A stretch of DNA of 64,000 bases from Daphnia carinata (Eukaryota > Arthropoda > Branchiopoda > Diplostraca > Daphniidae), in assembly GCF_022539665.2 (NCBI RefSeq), contig NC_081336.1:1488001-1552000 (forward strand), read 5' to 3'. Within the stretch, counting starts at the first letter, position 1; each line of letters starts with the position of its first letter. A program made the translations under genes and the position numbers. The notes beneath the pieces are model-generated. The model did not search any database and had not been told where the DNA came from. It saw only the letters and a program-made list of their open reading frames with translations. Shown here one piece after another: positions 49,273 through 61,407 of the stretch.

Positions 49273-52111
49273 ATGACGACGGACACTGCGACGGGCGAAC
49301 TGGTTAAGATGGACGAGCATTTATCGCAGCGAACGCATACGGGCGGCTCGTTTTGAGCGTCGTCCATCGGGCCAGCCGATGGGAGAGGCGATTCAACGGA
49401 GAGGACGGACGGCTTGGCCGGCTGTACAGCAGGGGCGGGAACAGCGTCGATGACGACGGCCGGAACGGCCGTCACGATGTCGTCGGCCTCCGACAGGCTC
49501 TGGTTGCTCCTCGGATAGAGGACGGCGATGCTGTTGCGACGCAGCCGGGCCGCTTGAATTTGCTGTTTGATCTCTGCCCGGCTGAGCAGCGGCTGCGTCT
49601 CGCGCACCGGCTGACTTTCAAACATTTGCCGCAGGCTGCGCGTCATGGCGCCCTGGCTGACGGCGTTGGCGCACGCCAGCGCCAAGTACGTCGAGTTGCG
49701 CCGTCGCGGGCCGGCCGGCAAGTGAGGCGCCGCATCGGCCTGAGGCGCGTCGTGGTCCATCTCGGTCGAGGCGACGCAACACTGCGAGCACAGGGTCACC
49801 TGGACGGACGTCTGGAATTCTTCTTGCTGCTGCACGAGGATCTGGCGTCGGCTCAGTCGTCGGTAGCTCTGCCACTCATCGGTCAATCTGCATCCCGCCG
49901 TTTAATGTCCATGTCGTAAAAGAATTTTGACAAAAACAAAAACAGAAAATGTTAATTAGACAGAATGTCGGAAGTTTTTGCAGTGCAGGAGGGCAAGGAA
50001 GCCAAAATGCCATCAAATCAAAATGAAAGAAGCTCAAATACAAAGCCGGACGAAAGATATCCCGCGGGACCCAACGTAAAAAAAAAAAAAAAAAAAAAAA
50101 AGGGAGGGGCGGGATGGAATTCAGAGTGTGCCCCCCCCCCCTCCCCCCCAAAAAAAACGGCTAACCGAAGAAGAAAAAACATGACGTGTGTGTGTGTGTG
50201 TGTGTGTGATTTTCTTTTTATGGATTCAGTGCGGATGCGGACGGAAGAAGGGAAGTAGATTGAATATACGTACAAGACACACACATCAGACAAGAAAAAG
50301 AAGAAGAAGAAGAAGAAGATGAAGAGACACATGTAGATTTGATTTAGCGTACTCTTCCTCTTCTAGCCGGGCGATCGATGGCTGGAATTCTGACGTTTCG
50401 TCTTCAAAGATGACTTCCAAACTATGACCACGTCGTAGACGTCCCATTCCGGTTTTTGTTTTTGTTTTTTGTTTTTTTTTACACACGCGCACGGCTAACC
50501 TGTTTTATATATTTTTGCATTGGCGGATTGTTTTTTGTTTTTGTTTTATTGCGGTATTTTGTTTTTTTTTTTTAAGCAAAAGAATGTGAACAGAACAAAA
50601 AAAAAAAAGAAAAAAAAAAAAACGGGTCCATCTAGGAACTTTCTTTCTTTTAAAAAATCTAATCCGGGCCATCTCGCGTTCCATCAAATTGCCATTCACA
50701 CGCTGTGCTCTAAAGCTCGTGTCGTTCGTTTTTCTTTCCCTCCCGTTCTATTCCGTCTTTTCGGTTGTTTTGGAATAATAGCAGTGACCTAAATTGTGTG
50801 TCTTTTTTTTTTTTTTTCCAATGTGGGAAAGAAAAAAAGGACATGGAAACTTCCGGCCTTCCGGCAAAATAACACAGACAAAAAAAAAAAAAAGGCACGC
50901 GCGTTTTTTGTATGTAATTTCAAGCCGTTAGGTTGGGGGAGGGGAAATGATACGATGAAAATGAATACTATTGGATTTTTGTTTGTTGTAAAAAAAAAAC
51001 AAAAAAAAATTGAAAAATGGGGAAGGGGAAGCAAGATGGCGGCTTATGGGCCGAAAAGGCTGAGCAAGAGATCAAAACAGCCGCAACCCTGTTTGCAAAC
51101 GATCCTCTGTCTGATTTGGGTCGGGTCCAATCCGTGATTCAAATCGGGTTGAACGGGGCGGACGGGACGTCGTCGTCGTCCCGTCCGTCCAAACGGAGAC
51201 AAGGGCCGATTGGTCGTGACACTTTTGCCCGATGCGTGCGGATGACTAGCGTCCAACATGTTGACAAGCTCAAGACTGGGAGCAGACGGTGCGCACGGAC
51301 GTTCAGTCACGAAACAACTGCCGTTTTCGACGTCTGTCTCGGACACGACATCGTCGTACGACGGTGGCAAATCCGTTCCGACTCCGCACATTTCCCTTTT
51401 TTTTTTTTTTTTTTGTTTTGTTCAAACTTCAGATCGTCTTTCTTCGTCTCTCGTGTAACACGATCGTACAATTGTCTTAATTTTTCAAAAACAAAACAAA
51501 GAAGCGAAACGTAATTGAATCGAACGCGGCCACGACGTCGACTTCAATCCAACTGACCCTTGTTGCCTACAACATTTTGGCAATCCAAAATGTCGGACAG
51601 TTGACGAAATCAAACGCATCTCGTGATTGAGAGTTGATTCATCAAAAAGATCTCCCCCCCCCCGCCCTCCTCTTTACCCCGCGTGACAAGACAAAGGAGG
51701 ACACACACACACACAGACGCACACTTGACACTTACAACACACAAAAGAAAAAATCAAAATGGTGGTGGCACCGAGTGGGGCCATATTAAACCACGTGGTT
51801 CTTTTTCTTTTTACAGGTGTCGGAATGTTTAAACGTAAAACAAAAGGTAAACTTACCGGAATTCATAGAGTTTTTTTCCTTTGTATTAAAAATCGATAAA
51901 TCCTAAAAATCAATGGCGTCCGAGGGTCTTAGTGTTTTTTTCAAAACCGCAAAAGTGCCACTGAAAAAAAAAGATTTGGGCCGGTCCCGGATTCGAACAG
52001 CAAAGAAATAATTTTGGGACCAAGTGAAATTTGAGGAGCAACGTTTCGAGTTGTTGCTGACGCGCAGGTGTCGATGCGACTGGCTCGTCAGGTGAAAAGA
52101 GGCCACCTATT

Positions 52112-52142
<31 letters not shown>

Positions 52143-52932
52143 AGCCACCATCACCTCCGCCGATGGAGCGCAAAAGGGCGGAGACACTTTGAATGGAGCG
52201 AAAGGGACGTGGGGGGGGGGGGGAGGGAGATTTTTTTTTTTTTGTTCTTCTTCTTCTGGCTACTACTGCAATTTACTACTACTACCTATCTTTCTAAATT
52301 TAAAAAAAAAAAAAAAAAGCAAAAGCTTCCAAAAAGGCAGGCCTGGAACAAGGGGGAGGAGGAGGAAGTCGGGCTGTGATTTGGCGGGATAAGAAATGAG
52401 AGAGACTTTCTCTTCGTATCGTTTCTCTTTTTTGTGTGTGTGTGTGTGTGTGTGTCTCCCCGAAAATTGACCCGTGAATGTTGTACGTACACTAAATGGA
52501 TGTTAAAGGTATTTTTTATTTTTTTATTATTATTATTTTTATGATTGTATTTATTAGGGTCCAAATTATGAAAGGGGTGGCACATTTCTTTGTTTTTGTC
52601 TTTCTCTTTGGAATTTGAACATTCTTTCAGGGCAAATTGAGGTGGTTTTCCATCGTGACATGTCGGTCACGACCACTTTGATTTTGATTTTAAATTTGAA
52701 TTTAATGTGAAGTGGATCGAAATTTGATAAAACATTCCAATATCGCAATGTCCTTTTGGTATCACGCGGAGCGCTTTTCCATTGACGATGTTTCTTTCAC
52801 CTTTTTTTTTTTGCGCGCGCGCGCGTTTCTTGGACGATGTTCAATAAAAAAAAAAAAAAATATAAAACGAGCCTCGAATCGTTTAAGCACAATTTTCACC
52901 TGTTCCTACTTCCAACCAAAACTTTCTTTCAC

Positions 52933-52964
<32 letters not shown>

Positions 52965-55900
52965 TCGAGGTGGAGTAGCACCGGGCCCTAAACTTCCAGC
53001 ACAGGTTTTCCCTTCCAGGTCAAACGCGCACAGGTATAAACGTATACCATGTGTTTTGAATATATATATATATCTATCTATCCCCGTCGCCACTCTTCTA
53101 CCTTTTTATTTTTTTTAGTGGGTTAATAGCAAAAGAAAAAAAAAAAAAAAAAAAAAGGGCCTGGGCCCATTTGGTATCGGGTGTGTGTGTGTGTGTGTGT
53201 GTAACGCGTCGCGTTTCTAAGTGATGTGAACTTTCTCCACATTACACACAGACACCGGTGCGCGGCGTATCATCGCAGTCTTTCATCCATCATGAAACGC
53301 TTATTTTTTTTTTTTTTTTCGTTTCATTGTAAATGGCCGTCGATGAAGGGACTTTATGGGCCGTTTGGTGAGAGCCACGAAAATCCAATAGGGCGGAAGA
53401 GAGAACGTGATTTGTGTCCCTTTTTTTTTTGCGACATTGGAATTGCATTGAGGTCAAACGCATCGCGTGCTACCCCCAATCGAGCGCCATCTTGGATGCT
53501 GTGTGTCTTGCTTTTTCGTTATATAGGAAACTCGGCGTGAATGTTTCACCTGTGTGTCTGCGTGTTGTATGTTAATGTCCCATTTGGTTTCTCCCCTTCT
53601 CTTTTTTCTCCGGGTGAAAACTTTCTCTCATCGATCGCGACCCCAACGGCCATCTTCTTTCGAGAGAAAGAGAAAGAAAAAAAAAACGAATTTCGATGTA
53701 ACGTTTTCTCTCCTTTGGCCTGCACGCACGAAACCCCGCCAGATGATTGTGATTAAAAGGGTATTTGATTTAACATGAACAGTCAGCAGCAGCAGCAGGT
53801 AGGTAGGTCAAAACGTTTTTTTTTTGTTTTTTTTTAGAGGGTTGCCCGCAGGTGAGAGTTTGACCCGCTTCTTTACAAGCCCCGGCTGCTGCTGCTGCTG
53901 CTGCCACTTAAAGGGGAAAATACCAACGTAAGAGTCGGAACGAATGCGAGTTTCATGCGAGAAGGCAAAACAATAATGAGGAGGGATGGGAAAACCTTCT
54001 TCTTCTTTCTTCTTTTTTTTTTTTTTTATTTTCATTTTCATTTATTTTTGGGGTATTTGTTTTGCACCGGTTGAGTTCGTTTATTTCAAAATGGACGGAC
54101 GATCTGGCGGCGCGCTGGAACGCGTATTTAGAAATCAAATGTTTCTCCATATTTTTATGGAGGTTCGATTTTTTTTTATTATTATTATTTTGCCGAGAGT
54201 TTTTTTTTTTTTGGGGGGCTGTTTGGAACTTTCTAGCAAATGAAAGATGAAGTGGCAATGAACGTGCTCCAATGAGTTTCTCCTCACCATTCAATGATGC
54301 CCGAGTTGCATTGCCAATCGAAAGTGTCTCTCACGTACATTTCCGTTCCGCTACGACTTAATATCGAGCTGTTCTTTTGTTTTTGTTTTTTTTTTTCATT
54401 GTCTTTTCGTCCTGCAACGTCCAAGCAGTTCGTTCTTATTTTTTAACGATTGTTTCATTTTTGCTGGCTCTCTTTTTTTGTTTTTTTTATTCACTTTCTC
54501 GTTGTAGGGCATTTGGGTTTTTTTTTCTTTTTTTAATTAACCGAATCGAATGATAGCCAGGTGAAAAAGACCTCGCCCTTTTTTCGTGCGTGCACGCAGT
54601 CCACGGAGAAAATTTTTTTTTTGTTTTTTTCTTTGCCGCAAAACAAAAAAAAAAAAAAAAAAAAAAAACAAAAATGAAGTGCCAAAAACAAGGAAAAGAC
54701 GGAGGCAGAATGTAAGAGAAATTGATAGCACTAAATAGAAAAATTTCGTATATATTTCCTACGGCTAATAGCGTGCGCGCGCGCGTGAATGGCTCATTTG
54801 GATGGAATCGATGCAGCGACGAATTTAATTGGGCGGATGCGCGGCCTCCGAAATGGCCACCAATAAAAAAGAAAAGAAAAAAAAAACAAAATCAAGGAAA
54901 TGAGCTTACCGTTTCCGCCAAATTTGCGATGTCAGAATTTGAAAAAAAAAAAAAAAAAATTTAATTTAATTAAATTAAGTTTAGAAAATAGCCTTGCACG
55001 AATCACGGTTGGAAAAAAACAAACAAACAAAATCACGCACTATTGCCAATTGAATTGGGATGATGAAAAAGAAGCGAACGATCGCGACGGGATGCGTTGA
55101 TCGACTGCACTTGAATTTTTTTTTGTTTCTTTTTGTTCGGTTGTGTTCTAGAAAAATAATAAAAATAAAAATCTGAAGGAAAAAAAAAAAAAAAAAAGAA
55201 GAGGGAAGAGACGACAGATGAAGAAGGTAGAAATGGGGGTGCGTGTGTAATGAGGGTAGCAACAGTGCCGGACCATCTGCTCGATCGCCGCAACATTAGC
55301 GGCCTCGATTCCCGTTTTTTTAAAAAAAAAAAAAAAAAAAGAACATTTCTCATTTGAATTTGGAGCCATTTGGTGTGTGCGGCCCTGCAATAATCGGCGC
55401 CAAATTTTGATCATTCCGAAATAAATTTTGATATCTGAATAAAAAAAAAAAAAAAAAAAAAAAAAGGCGATCAATCCATTTGATTTTCGTGAAAATTTTT
55501 CGATGATTTGTTTAACGTTTAAAGAAAGGAAAACATCGCGCGACAGATTCTGGAACACGTTTTTTTTTTTTTTTTCGACGATATCGTTTCGAACCCGTTA
55601 TGAGTCATCACACGTGTCAGCCGGTCCCGGGGGGGGGGGGGACCTCCTTCCACAAAAATGCGCGCACACACACACACCTTTTTTTTTTTTTTTTATTTGT
55701 TTTTACCTAGTACCTCCTTTTATTTATTCAGACGAGTGTTCTGTAGTTGTTGTGCAATTCAATGGCGTCCCTTTTTGATTACACCGAAAACAACCGGTTC
55801 GTTAAAGGTATTTCGTGAAATCGATTTAGTGCAATCGGAACCATCAGTGTGTTAGTAACTTTTAATGATGCAATTTTTACAATTTCCTCTTCTTTTTTTT

Positions 55901-58027
55901 TCTATTTAAAAAAAAAAAAATGGAATAGAGATTGAAAAAAAAATACAAACATAATCATCAAGTAAAGCGCATAAAAATCGACCTGGTTTCACGCTGGGGC
56001 TGCGGTTGTAGCACGTCCCGTTACAAAAAAAAAAAAAAAAAAACATATGTGAAGGAGGGGTGGGGGAAGCTTTCCGGCATGTGTGTAACATGAGGCGCGT
56101 GCATTAATAAAGCACGCACACACACACACACACACACACGCATTCCTTCATCTTTTACCCATTTTTTTTTTTTTGTGATGTTTTCAATTCTTTACGGAAT
56201 ATGTAACAGAACATTATCCGTTGTCGTGTGTTTTGTGATGTGTGCGCGAGTGCGGCCGCGTCGCATCCAGTTAGGAATTACCATTTTTCGTTTCATTTAT
56301 GCTGTCCAGAGTTATTCATCATTGTTCTTGTTTTCGTTTTTGTTTTGTTTTTTTTTTTTTCATTTTGAAACGGCAGTCACGCGCTCCTCCTTTTTGTTTG
56401 TCGGCTCGAATTTAGAAGCGTTTGAAAATAGGAAAGGGATCCAATCCATCCTCGTACATCGTTTAGAGGCAAACAACAAAACAATAAGTAATGTGTAATT
56501 TTCTTTATGGAAGCGTCGTTCAAAATCGGCTAACGTGTTGCAATCGCCTTCTGGGCCCGCCGTGTGTTTTGGCCTTTACGGGTCGACGTTGATGGAGCCG
56601 TTTTGGTCACTATGACGACATGCCCGATGCCAATCGTTAAAAAAAAAAAAAAATAAATTCCTAAAACAGTTTCTGAATGGAAGGCGGAGGGGGGGAAAGC
56701 ATTTTCCGAAGAAAAAAAAAAAAAAAAAGGGAACTCGTATTTTTTGAATGTTTTTCAGTCTGAAATTCGAATGGGTGTGACATTTTTCATACTTTTTTGA
56801 ATAGAACTGGCAAACAATAAGAGAACATGCAATTCAGTTCAAATGAGAAAGCGTTTGACTGAAACACCCACCAACCAGATGATGTTGGCCGCTTATTGTA
56901 TTTAAGAAAAAAAAAAAAAAAAACGAAACCAATTTCTCGCAATTCATCTCTTATGTTTTTTAAAAAAAAAAAAATAATAATAATAATAAATTTGCTTTTG
57001 AAAAACGAGAGAAATTGAAGACACGTTGCCAGATTGCTGTGACATTTTTTTTTTTTTTTTTGAAGGGGGCGCTTCCGGCAAACGCCGTCCACACGACAAT
57101 GGAATTGTCATATGCCTTTTTTTTTTTTTTTCTTTATTGCAATTAAAGTAGCCTGGAACACGTAAAAAAACAACAACCTAGATTTATTTTTATTTTTATT
57201 TATTTAAGTTTGAATAGCGGGCGGTCGAACGAAACATCGCCTTTGGCTCACGGCAATTCTAAATTGCATTTCACGTCACCTAAAAAGAGAAAACTGATTC
57301 GATCCGCTTCTTTGCCCCCCACTGTCGGATCCGCAAAAAAAAAAAAAAAAAAAAAATTAGAAGAACCTTTCCAATTTGCGAATTGGTTGTGTGTAACAAT
57401 GTTGCGTGTACTCGCCAACGAAACTTTTATTATTTTAATCCGACTGTTGCTTCCAAGAAAAAGAAAAAAAAAAAAAGGGAAAAGAATGTCTTCGAAAAAA
57501 AATGAGGTCGATGGGCATTGTGTTGTGTACCTCTTTTCTTATTTCCTTTCCGCGTTTTATTATTTTTTTTTTTTTTTGTGTGTGTGTGAGATGGGGGGGG
57601 GGGGGGTGCCGCGCTGCTCCCGGCCGCACGAACGCGATGGTTCCATACCGAGGAGAAAGTTTGCTAGCCATCGGGCAAATAGTGAACATGCTTTATTTAT
57701 TTCCCGTCTGTCCCTCTTTCATTGTTGGGTGCATTCCTCTCTAACAAAAAAAAAAAAAAAAAACGTGTAACCATTCCTTTGCTCAAAGAGAAGCGGTTTT
57801 TGGCCCCGAAATGTTTCAAACAAATCGATCATTTATATATGTTTTTTTTTTTTTTTTTTTTTTTGATTCAGGGAAAACGTGATTGGTTGATAAGCTTAAA
57901 TGCTTTCCAAATGGTCATGTGTCAATCTCGCTGTCCTTTTGCGGGTTGGAGTTTGAATCAGTGCATTTTTAAAATTGGCATTGATTTCCTGCGTGTTTCT
58001 TTTCACTCCCGTCCCCCTTGCACACCC

Positions 58028-58060
<33 letters not shown>

Positions 58061-60466
58061 TTTGGATAGTTGCCCAAAAACAAAAACATGATGAATTATC
58101 CTCTCGGGGACTGGTTCTGCTTTTCTCTTACATACATTCGCTAAAACAAAAAAAAAAAAAGAATAGAGATGTGGGGGGGGGGGGGGAGATAAGCAATCAC
58201 GAATTATACACCGGCTATAAATAATAGCGTCGTGTTCCATCGTCGTTGTCTTTTATGGTTCGAATGAAAATCGGGTGTCCCCCTCCCTACTGTGGTTTTT
58301 ATTTATTATTGAAATGAAGTGAATGGCGTGAATGGACTCCCGCCCCCCCCCCCTTTTTTTTTTTTTTTTTATTTTAAAACAACTTTGTAGTCAATGATGA
58401 TGTCAACACGTTATTACTGAAAAAAAAACAAACAAACAAACAAACATATGATTCGAGTAACTTACGTTTTAAGCTAATCCGCACGCCCGCTGGATCATCG
58501 ATCGGCCGCCTTTACCACCGCCCTCTAAACTTCTCTCTTTCTCTCTCTCCATTTTTTTTTTTTTTAGGTTTATACACTCGTGACCGGCTAGGTCCATTTT
58601 TTTTTTTTTTCATATCAAAGTGCCTTGGGTGAAAAAAAAGAATGAAGTGCGTGCTTCGCATTTTCGTTCGGGAAAAGTCACACGATTCAAGACGGCCATT
58701 GATTACGTCAAAACTTTATTTTTATTTATTTTTTTTTTTTCTTACTCCAACGTCTACGTTTCGTGTGTGTTTTTTCCATTCCCGAACGGCTAATGGTCGT
58801 AAATGGGTGTTACGTCCCCCCCCCTAACTCCCCCACCGTACCGCACCACTCGGTTTGGGATAACGTTGGCAAATGTAACATGGCGCAACGAGCCTGTCGG
58901 GCCCCCTTTTTTTTTTTTATTTTTTTTTTTTTTTTTTTAAAGGCGGGCCTAGATCGAATGGATCAATAACGCAAAGCCTCGTAATGGTAATTAGGTCTGT
59001 CACGTTGGTTGTGGATAAGGTGCGACCTTTTCGAAACATGAAAATAAAATAAAAGAAAGAAAGAAAGGCCAAGGGGGTGGGTAGAAAGAACAAGTGGGTT
59101 CACTTTATTGATCGTTTTGCTTGCCACAGTTTCGTCTGCTGTCAATATCACGTCCGTATTTGTCTTTATTTGATTTGATTTGAATTTTTTGTTTTGAACC
59201 AATTGTTGTGATTCAGACGAAAATGGATTTTGATCAGTTTCTTTTCTTGTTTATTTTTCTATTGACGTTTTGTTCGCCGGCAGATGCGCCTAAAGAACTG
59301 GGAGTGAGCGTCGAGTACCTACGTGGACTGCCTCAACTGACTGTGCCACTGCCATCCAGGAAAGAGCTCTGGTAAATACAACTCGATCATTCAGCGAAAT
59401 GTCTTATTCTCACGCGTATTTGCATTAGATACATTTTCTTTTGATATCTCGTCGATCTATTGCATATGTGCCTTATCCGCGTTATAGAATTTTCCCCATC
59501 TTTTTTTATTTTCGCTTGCGTGTGGCTAAAGAAAGAAAATTTCCAAACGAAAAAATTTGGAATGGGCCAGGAAGAAGGCCAATTGAATAGGGGAAAAGAG
59601 CCAATTTGAATAAAGGGCTTTGTATTCGGTACGACTAGTGGACGATAATAACAACGTGACCCGATTTTTTTATTCCCGTGCATACATTGAATCTCCCCCC
59701 TCCTTTTTTATTATTTTAATTCCGTCTTCTCTTTTTCAGCCTTTTCTCATTGCGGCCCGTCACGCACAGCGTCGGTGACCTGATGGAACAGATTCGATCG
59801 GAAGATCGGGGAATCGATCGTGTTGTCTTGAAAACTATCGGTAAGGACGTTTTTTTTTTTTATTTTATTTTTTTTAAAAGGGTATTTTCAAGCACCTGTC
59901 CCTGCTGGAACAAATGCCATTGTGAAATAAGATACGTTTTTTTTTTGTTTTTTTTGTAATCGTTTGAAACAAAAAAAAAAAAAAAGCTGCACTCCAATTT
60001 TGATGTTGCCGGGAGGGGGAGTTACTGTCCGCTGCTTGATCGCTTGTCATTTGTTTTTTTGTTTTTTTTTTTGGCAGATGGAACGAGAATTGCAGCGTCG
60101 AACACGATCGAATCGCTGATGGAACAAGACTTCGATCTCGTCATTAATGACGTTTCTTATCGCGTGACATCGCCACCCCGCGAACGCGTCTCTAGGGTAA
60201 AAAAAAAAAAAAAATCCTATTTCTTTTTTTTTTTTTTTTTTTTTTCGTTCTGTTTTGCATGCGGAACAAGACCGGAAATAAAACACATTTTGAATTCTCC
60301 GCAGGAAGAAATGGAGAGGTTATCGGACGTCCAGAACTTGGTGATGCAGTTGTACGAAGCTCTACACGTTGGCGAGCATCAATTGAAAAAAGAGCGCCAT
60401 CTGATAGCCCAGCTGGAACAACTTCAATCGCAAATTCTTCCTCTGGAACAAGTAAAAAAAAAAATT

Positions 60467-60503
<37 letters not shown>

Positions 60504-61407
60504 TTCCATTGTCTCAGATCGGAGATGGATAAGAAACTCCTCGCTAGGGAAATAAGAATCTTCTTCTTCTTCTTCTTCTTTTTTTTTTTCTTGTTCCATT
60601 TGACTTGTTTCACGAGCAAAAGAACTGGCCCAGTAACTTTATTAACGGGGCACAGACGAGCCCCGTGCGTCTAATCCGATTTTCGTGCCATTCATTTTCG
60701 GCTGAATAGGCCCCGGCTACGTTTGTTTGTTTTTTTTTTTTTTTTTTTTTTTGTATCTTTCAAGCGTTTGCTGATGATGACCTTTCTTTTCCTCTCTTTA
60801 TTTCTATTAGAAGAAGAATTTGGTGATGGCTGGTGCTGAGAGGAAAACGGCCACCATGACGTGGATCGGCTTAGCTCTGATGGGCGTCCAATTTGGTGCT
60901 TTGGCCCGTCTCACTTGGTGGGAATACAGTTGGGATATTATGGAACCCATCACTTACTTTGTCACATACGGAACATCGATCGCCTGTTTCGCCTACTACG
61001 TCCTTACTAAACAGGTTTTTCTTTTTTCTTTTTTTTTTTTGGATAAACTTTTTTTTCATTGACGAATTTAAATGCTGGAATTGTTTTGTTTGTTTAAAAA
61101 AAAAAAAAAGGAATACGTTCTGCCCGATGTTCGTGATCGCGAGTATTTGTTGCAATTCCACAAGAAAGCCAAGAAGATCGGGATGAATGTGGACGAGTAT
61201 AATCGGCTTCAGAACAGCATCGCTCAGGTGGAAAACGATCTGAAACGATTGCGAGATCCTTTACGTGTCCATCATCCGCCGACGGGCACGAAACCTTTCG
61301 ATGTGGCGGATGTGAGTGGCGATGATCAGGTGGCCGCCAGTCTTTGGAATCGAACTCAATTGCGTCTACAAAATCTGTTGCGAACTTCCAAACCTCAAAA
61401 ATTATAG
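46155..61407 (+). CDS. MCU: Mitochondrial calcium uniporter pore subunit MCU
   Basis: Eight exons: 46155-46214, 47363-47462, 59284-59371, 59740-59840, 60078-60196, 60305-60451, 60811-61014, 61111-61407; 371 residues. The first two exons encode an Arg/Ser-rich, acid-poor leader ([12 protein letters not shown]..., [18 protein letters not shown]) fit for mitochondrial import. They join the third exon in phase (A + AT) although 11.8 kb apart. The matrix domain contains LPSRKELC and EDRGIDRV; a coiled coil precedes the first membrane helix (about 221-240). The pore motif WDIME lies at residues 246-250 with Asp and Glu intact, followed by the second helix. The C-terminal coiled coil contains [13 protein letters not shown] carries calcium across the inner mitochondrial membrane. 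The joining of the first two exons to the rest is inferred from phase and character. Confidence 0.88.
46852..46895. repeat. (AC)n/(GT)n inverted repeat
   Basis: An (AC)n run at 46852-46870 faces a (GT)n run at 46878-46895 across a seven-base loop. It lies in MCU intron 1 and could fold as a long RNA hairpin or cruciform. Confidence 0.75.
47934..50447 (-). CDS. Unrecognised Ser-rich, low-complexity protein nested in the MCU intron
   Basis: Two minus-strand exons, 50447-50353 and 49887-47934, join in phase 2 (GA + A) at a GTACGC donor and a GATGCAG acceptor, giving 682 residues. I do not recognise the family. The start is [17 protein letters not shown]. The first 60 residues ([16 protein letters not shown], then CSQCC) and a later block ([19 protein letters not shown]) look ordered and are the best search seeds. 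The rest is Ser/Pro-rich, with an Asn run coded by 49215-49275, an Asp run near 48490-48507 and a Gly run near 48616-48641. A long plus-strand frame overlaps but is only a shadow. No signal peptide or membrane helix is visible. Its coding strand is GC-rich compared with the surrounding intron. Confidence 0.7.
49210..49275 (-). repeat. AAC/AAT trinucleotide tract coding poly-Asn
   Basis: On the plus strand the tract is (ATT)n followed by (GTT)n; on the minus strand it encodes an Asn run of about 18 residues in the nested gene. Confidence 0.8.
50187..50207. repeat. (GT)n microsatellite
   Basis: Perfect GT repeat in the MCU intron. Similar tracts lie at about 52115-52142, 52434-52454, 53181-53201 and, as (AC)n, 56115-56139. 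Confidence 0.8.
51044..51391 (-). CDS. Candidate small antisense ORF with a PPxY motif
   Basis: A 115-codon minus-strand frame with its own ATG begins [22 protein letters not shown] fits a WW-domain ligand. The stretch is GC-richer than the flanking intron, which suggests selection for coding. It lies upstream of the nested gene on the same strand and could be an alternative 5' exon of it, but I find no donor that joins them in phase. The overlapping plus-strand frame (51017-51514) is less protein-like. Confidence 0.3.
   Translation of the reverse strand: MCGVGTDLPPSYDDVVSETDVENGSCFVTERPCAPSAPSLELVNMLDASHPHASGKSVTTNRPLSPFGRTGRRRRPVRPVQPDLNHGLDPTQIRQRIVCKQGCGCFDLLLSLFGP
55629..55641. repeat. 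G-run (13 nt), one of several
   Basis: Uninterrupted G-runs of 13-14 nt recur at 19710-19723, 40234-40247, 52211-52223, 55629-55641, 57593-57606 and 58173-58186. Runs this long are prone to structure and to sequencing error. Confidence 0.75.

Larger units (their letters stand above)
47463..59283 (+). other. Large MCU intron 2 hosting antisense gene(s)
   Basis: The intron runs from the GTGAGT donor at 47463 to the GGCAG acceptor at 59283. It contains the nested antisense gene at 47934-50447 and a GC-richer ORF at 51044-51391. The rest (51.5-59.2 kb) is dense in T/A runs, (GT)n, (AC)n and G-runs and holds no other exon I can support. Confidence 0.65.

Noticed and set aside
48016-49919. Long plus-strand open frames over the nested gene
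   Set aside because: They are antisense shadows of the 650-codon minus-strand exon. The minus strand has the splice-compatible start and natural composition.
51974-52004. tRNA-like T-loop (GTTCGAATCC on the minus strand)
   Set aside because: The stem around the loop does not pair, and no anticodon arm or acceptor stem can be built at the right distances.
59222-59283. Frame [14 protein letters not shown] running into MCU exon 3, possible signal sequence
   Set aside because: It is translated pyrimidine tract before a good CGGCAG acceptor. MCU needs a mitochondrial leader, which the two far exons supply.
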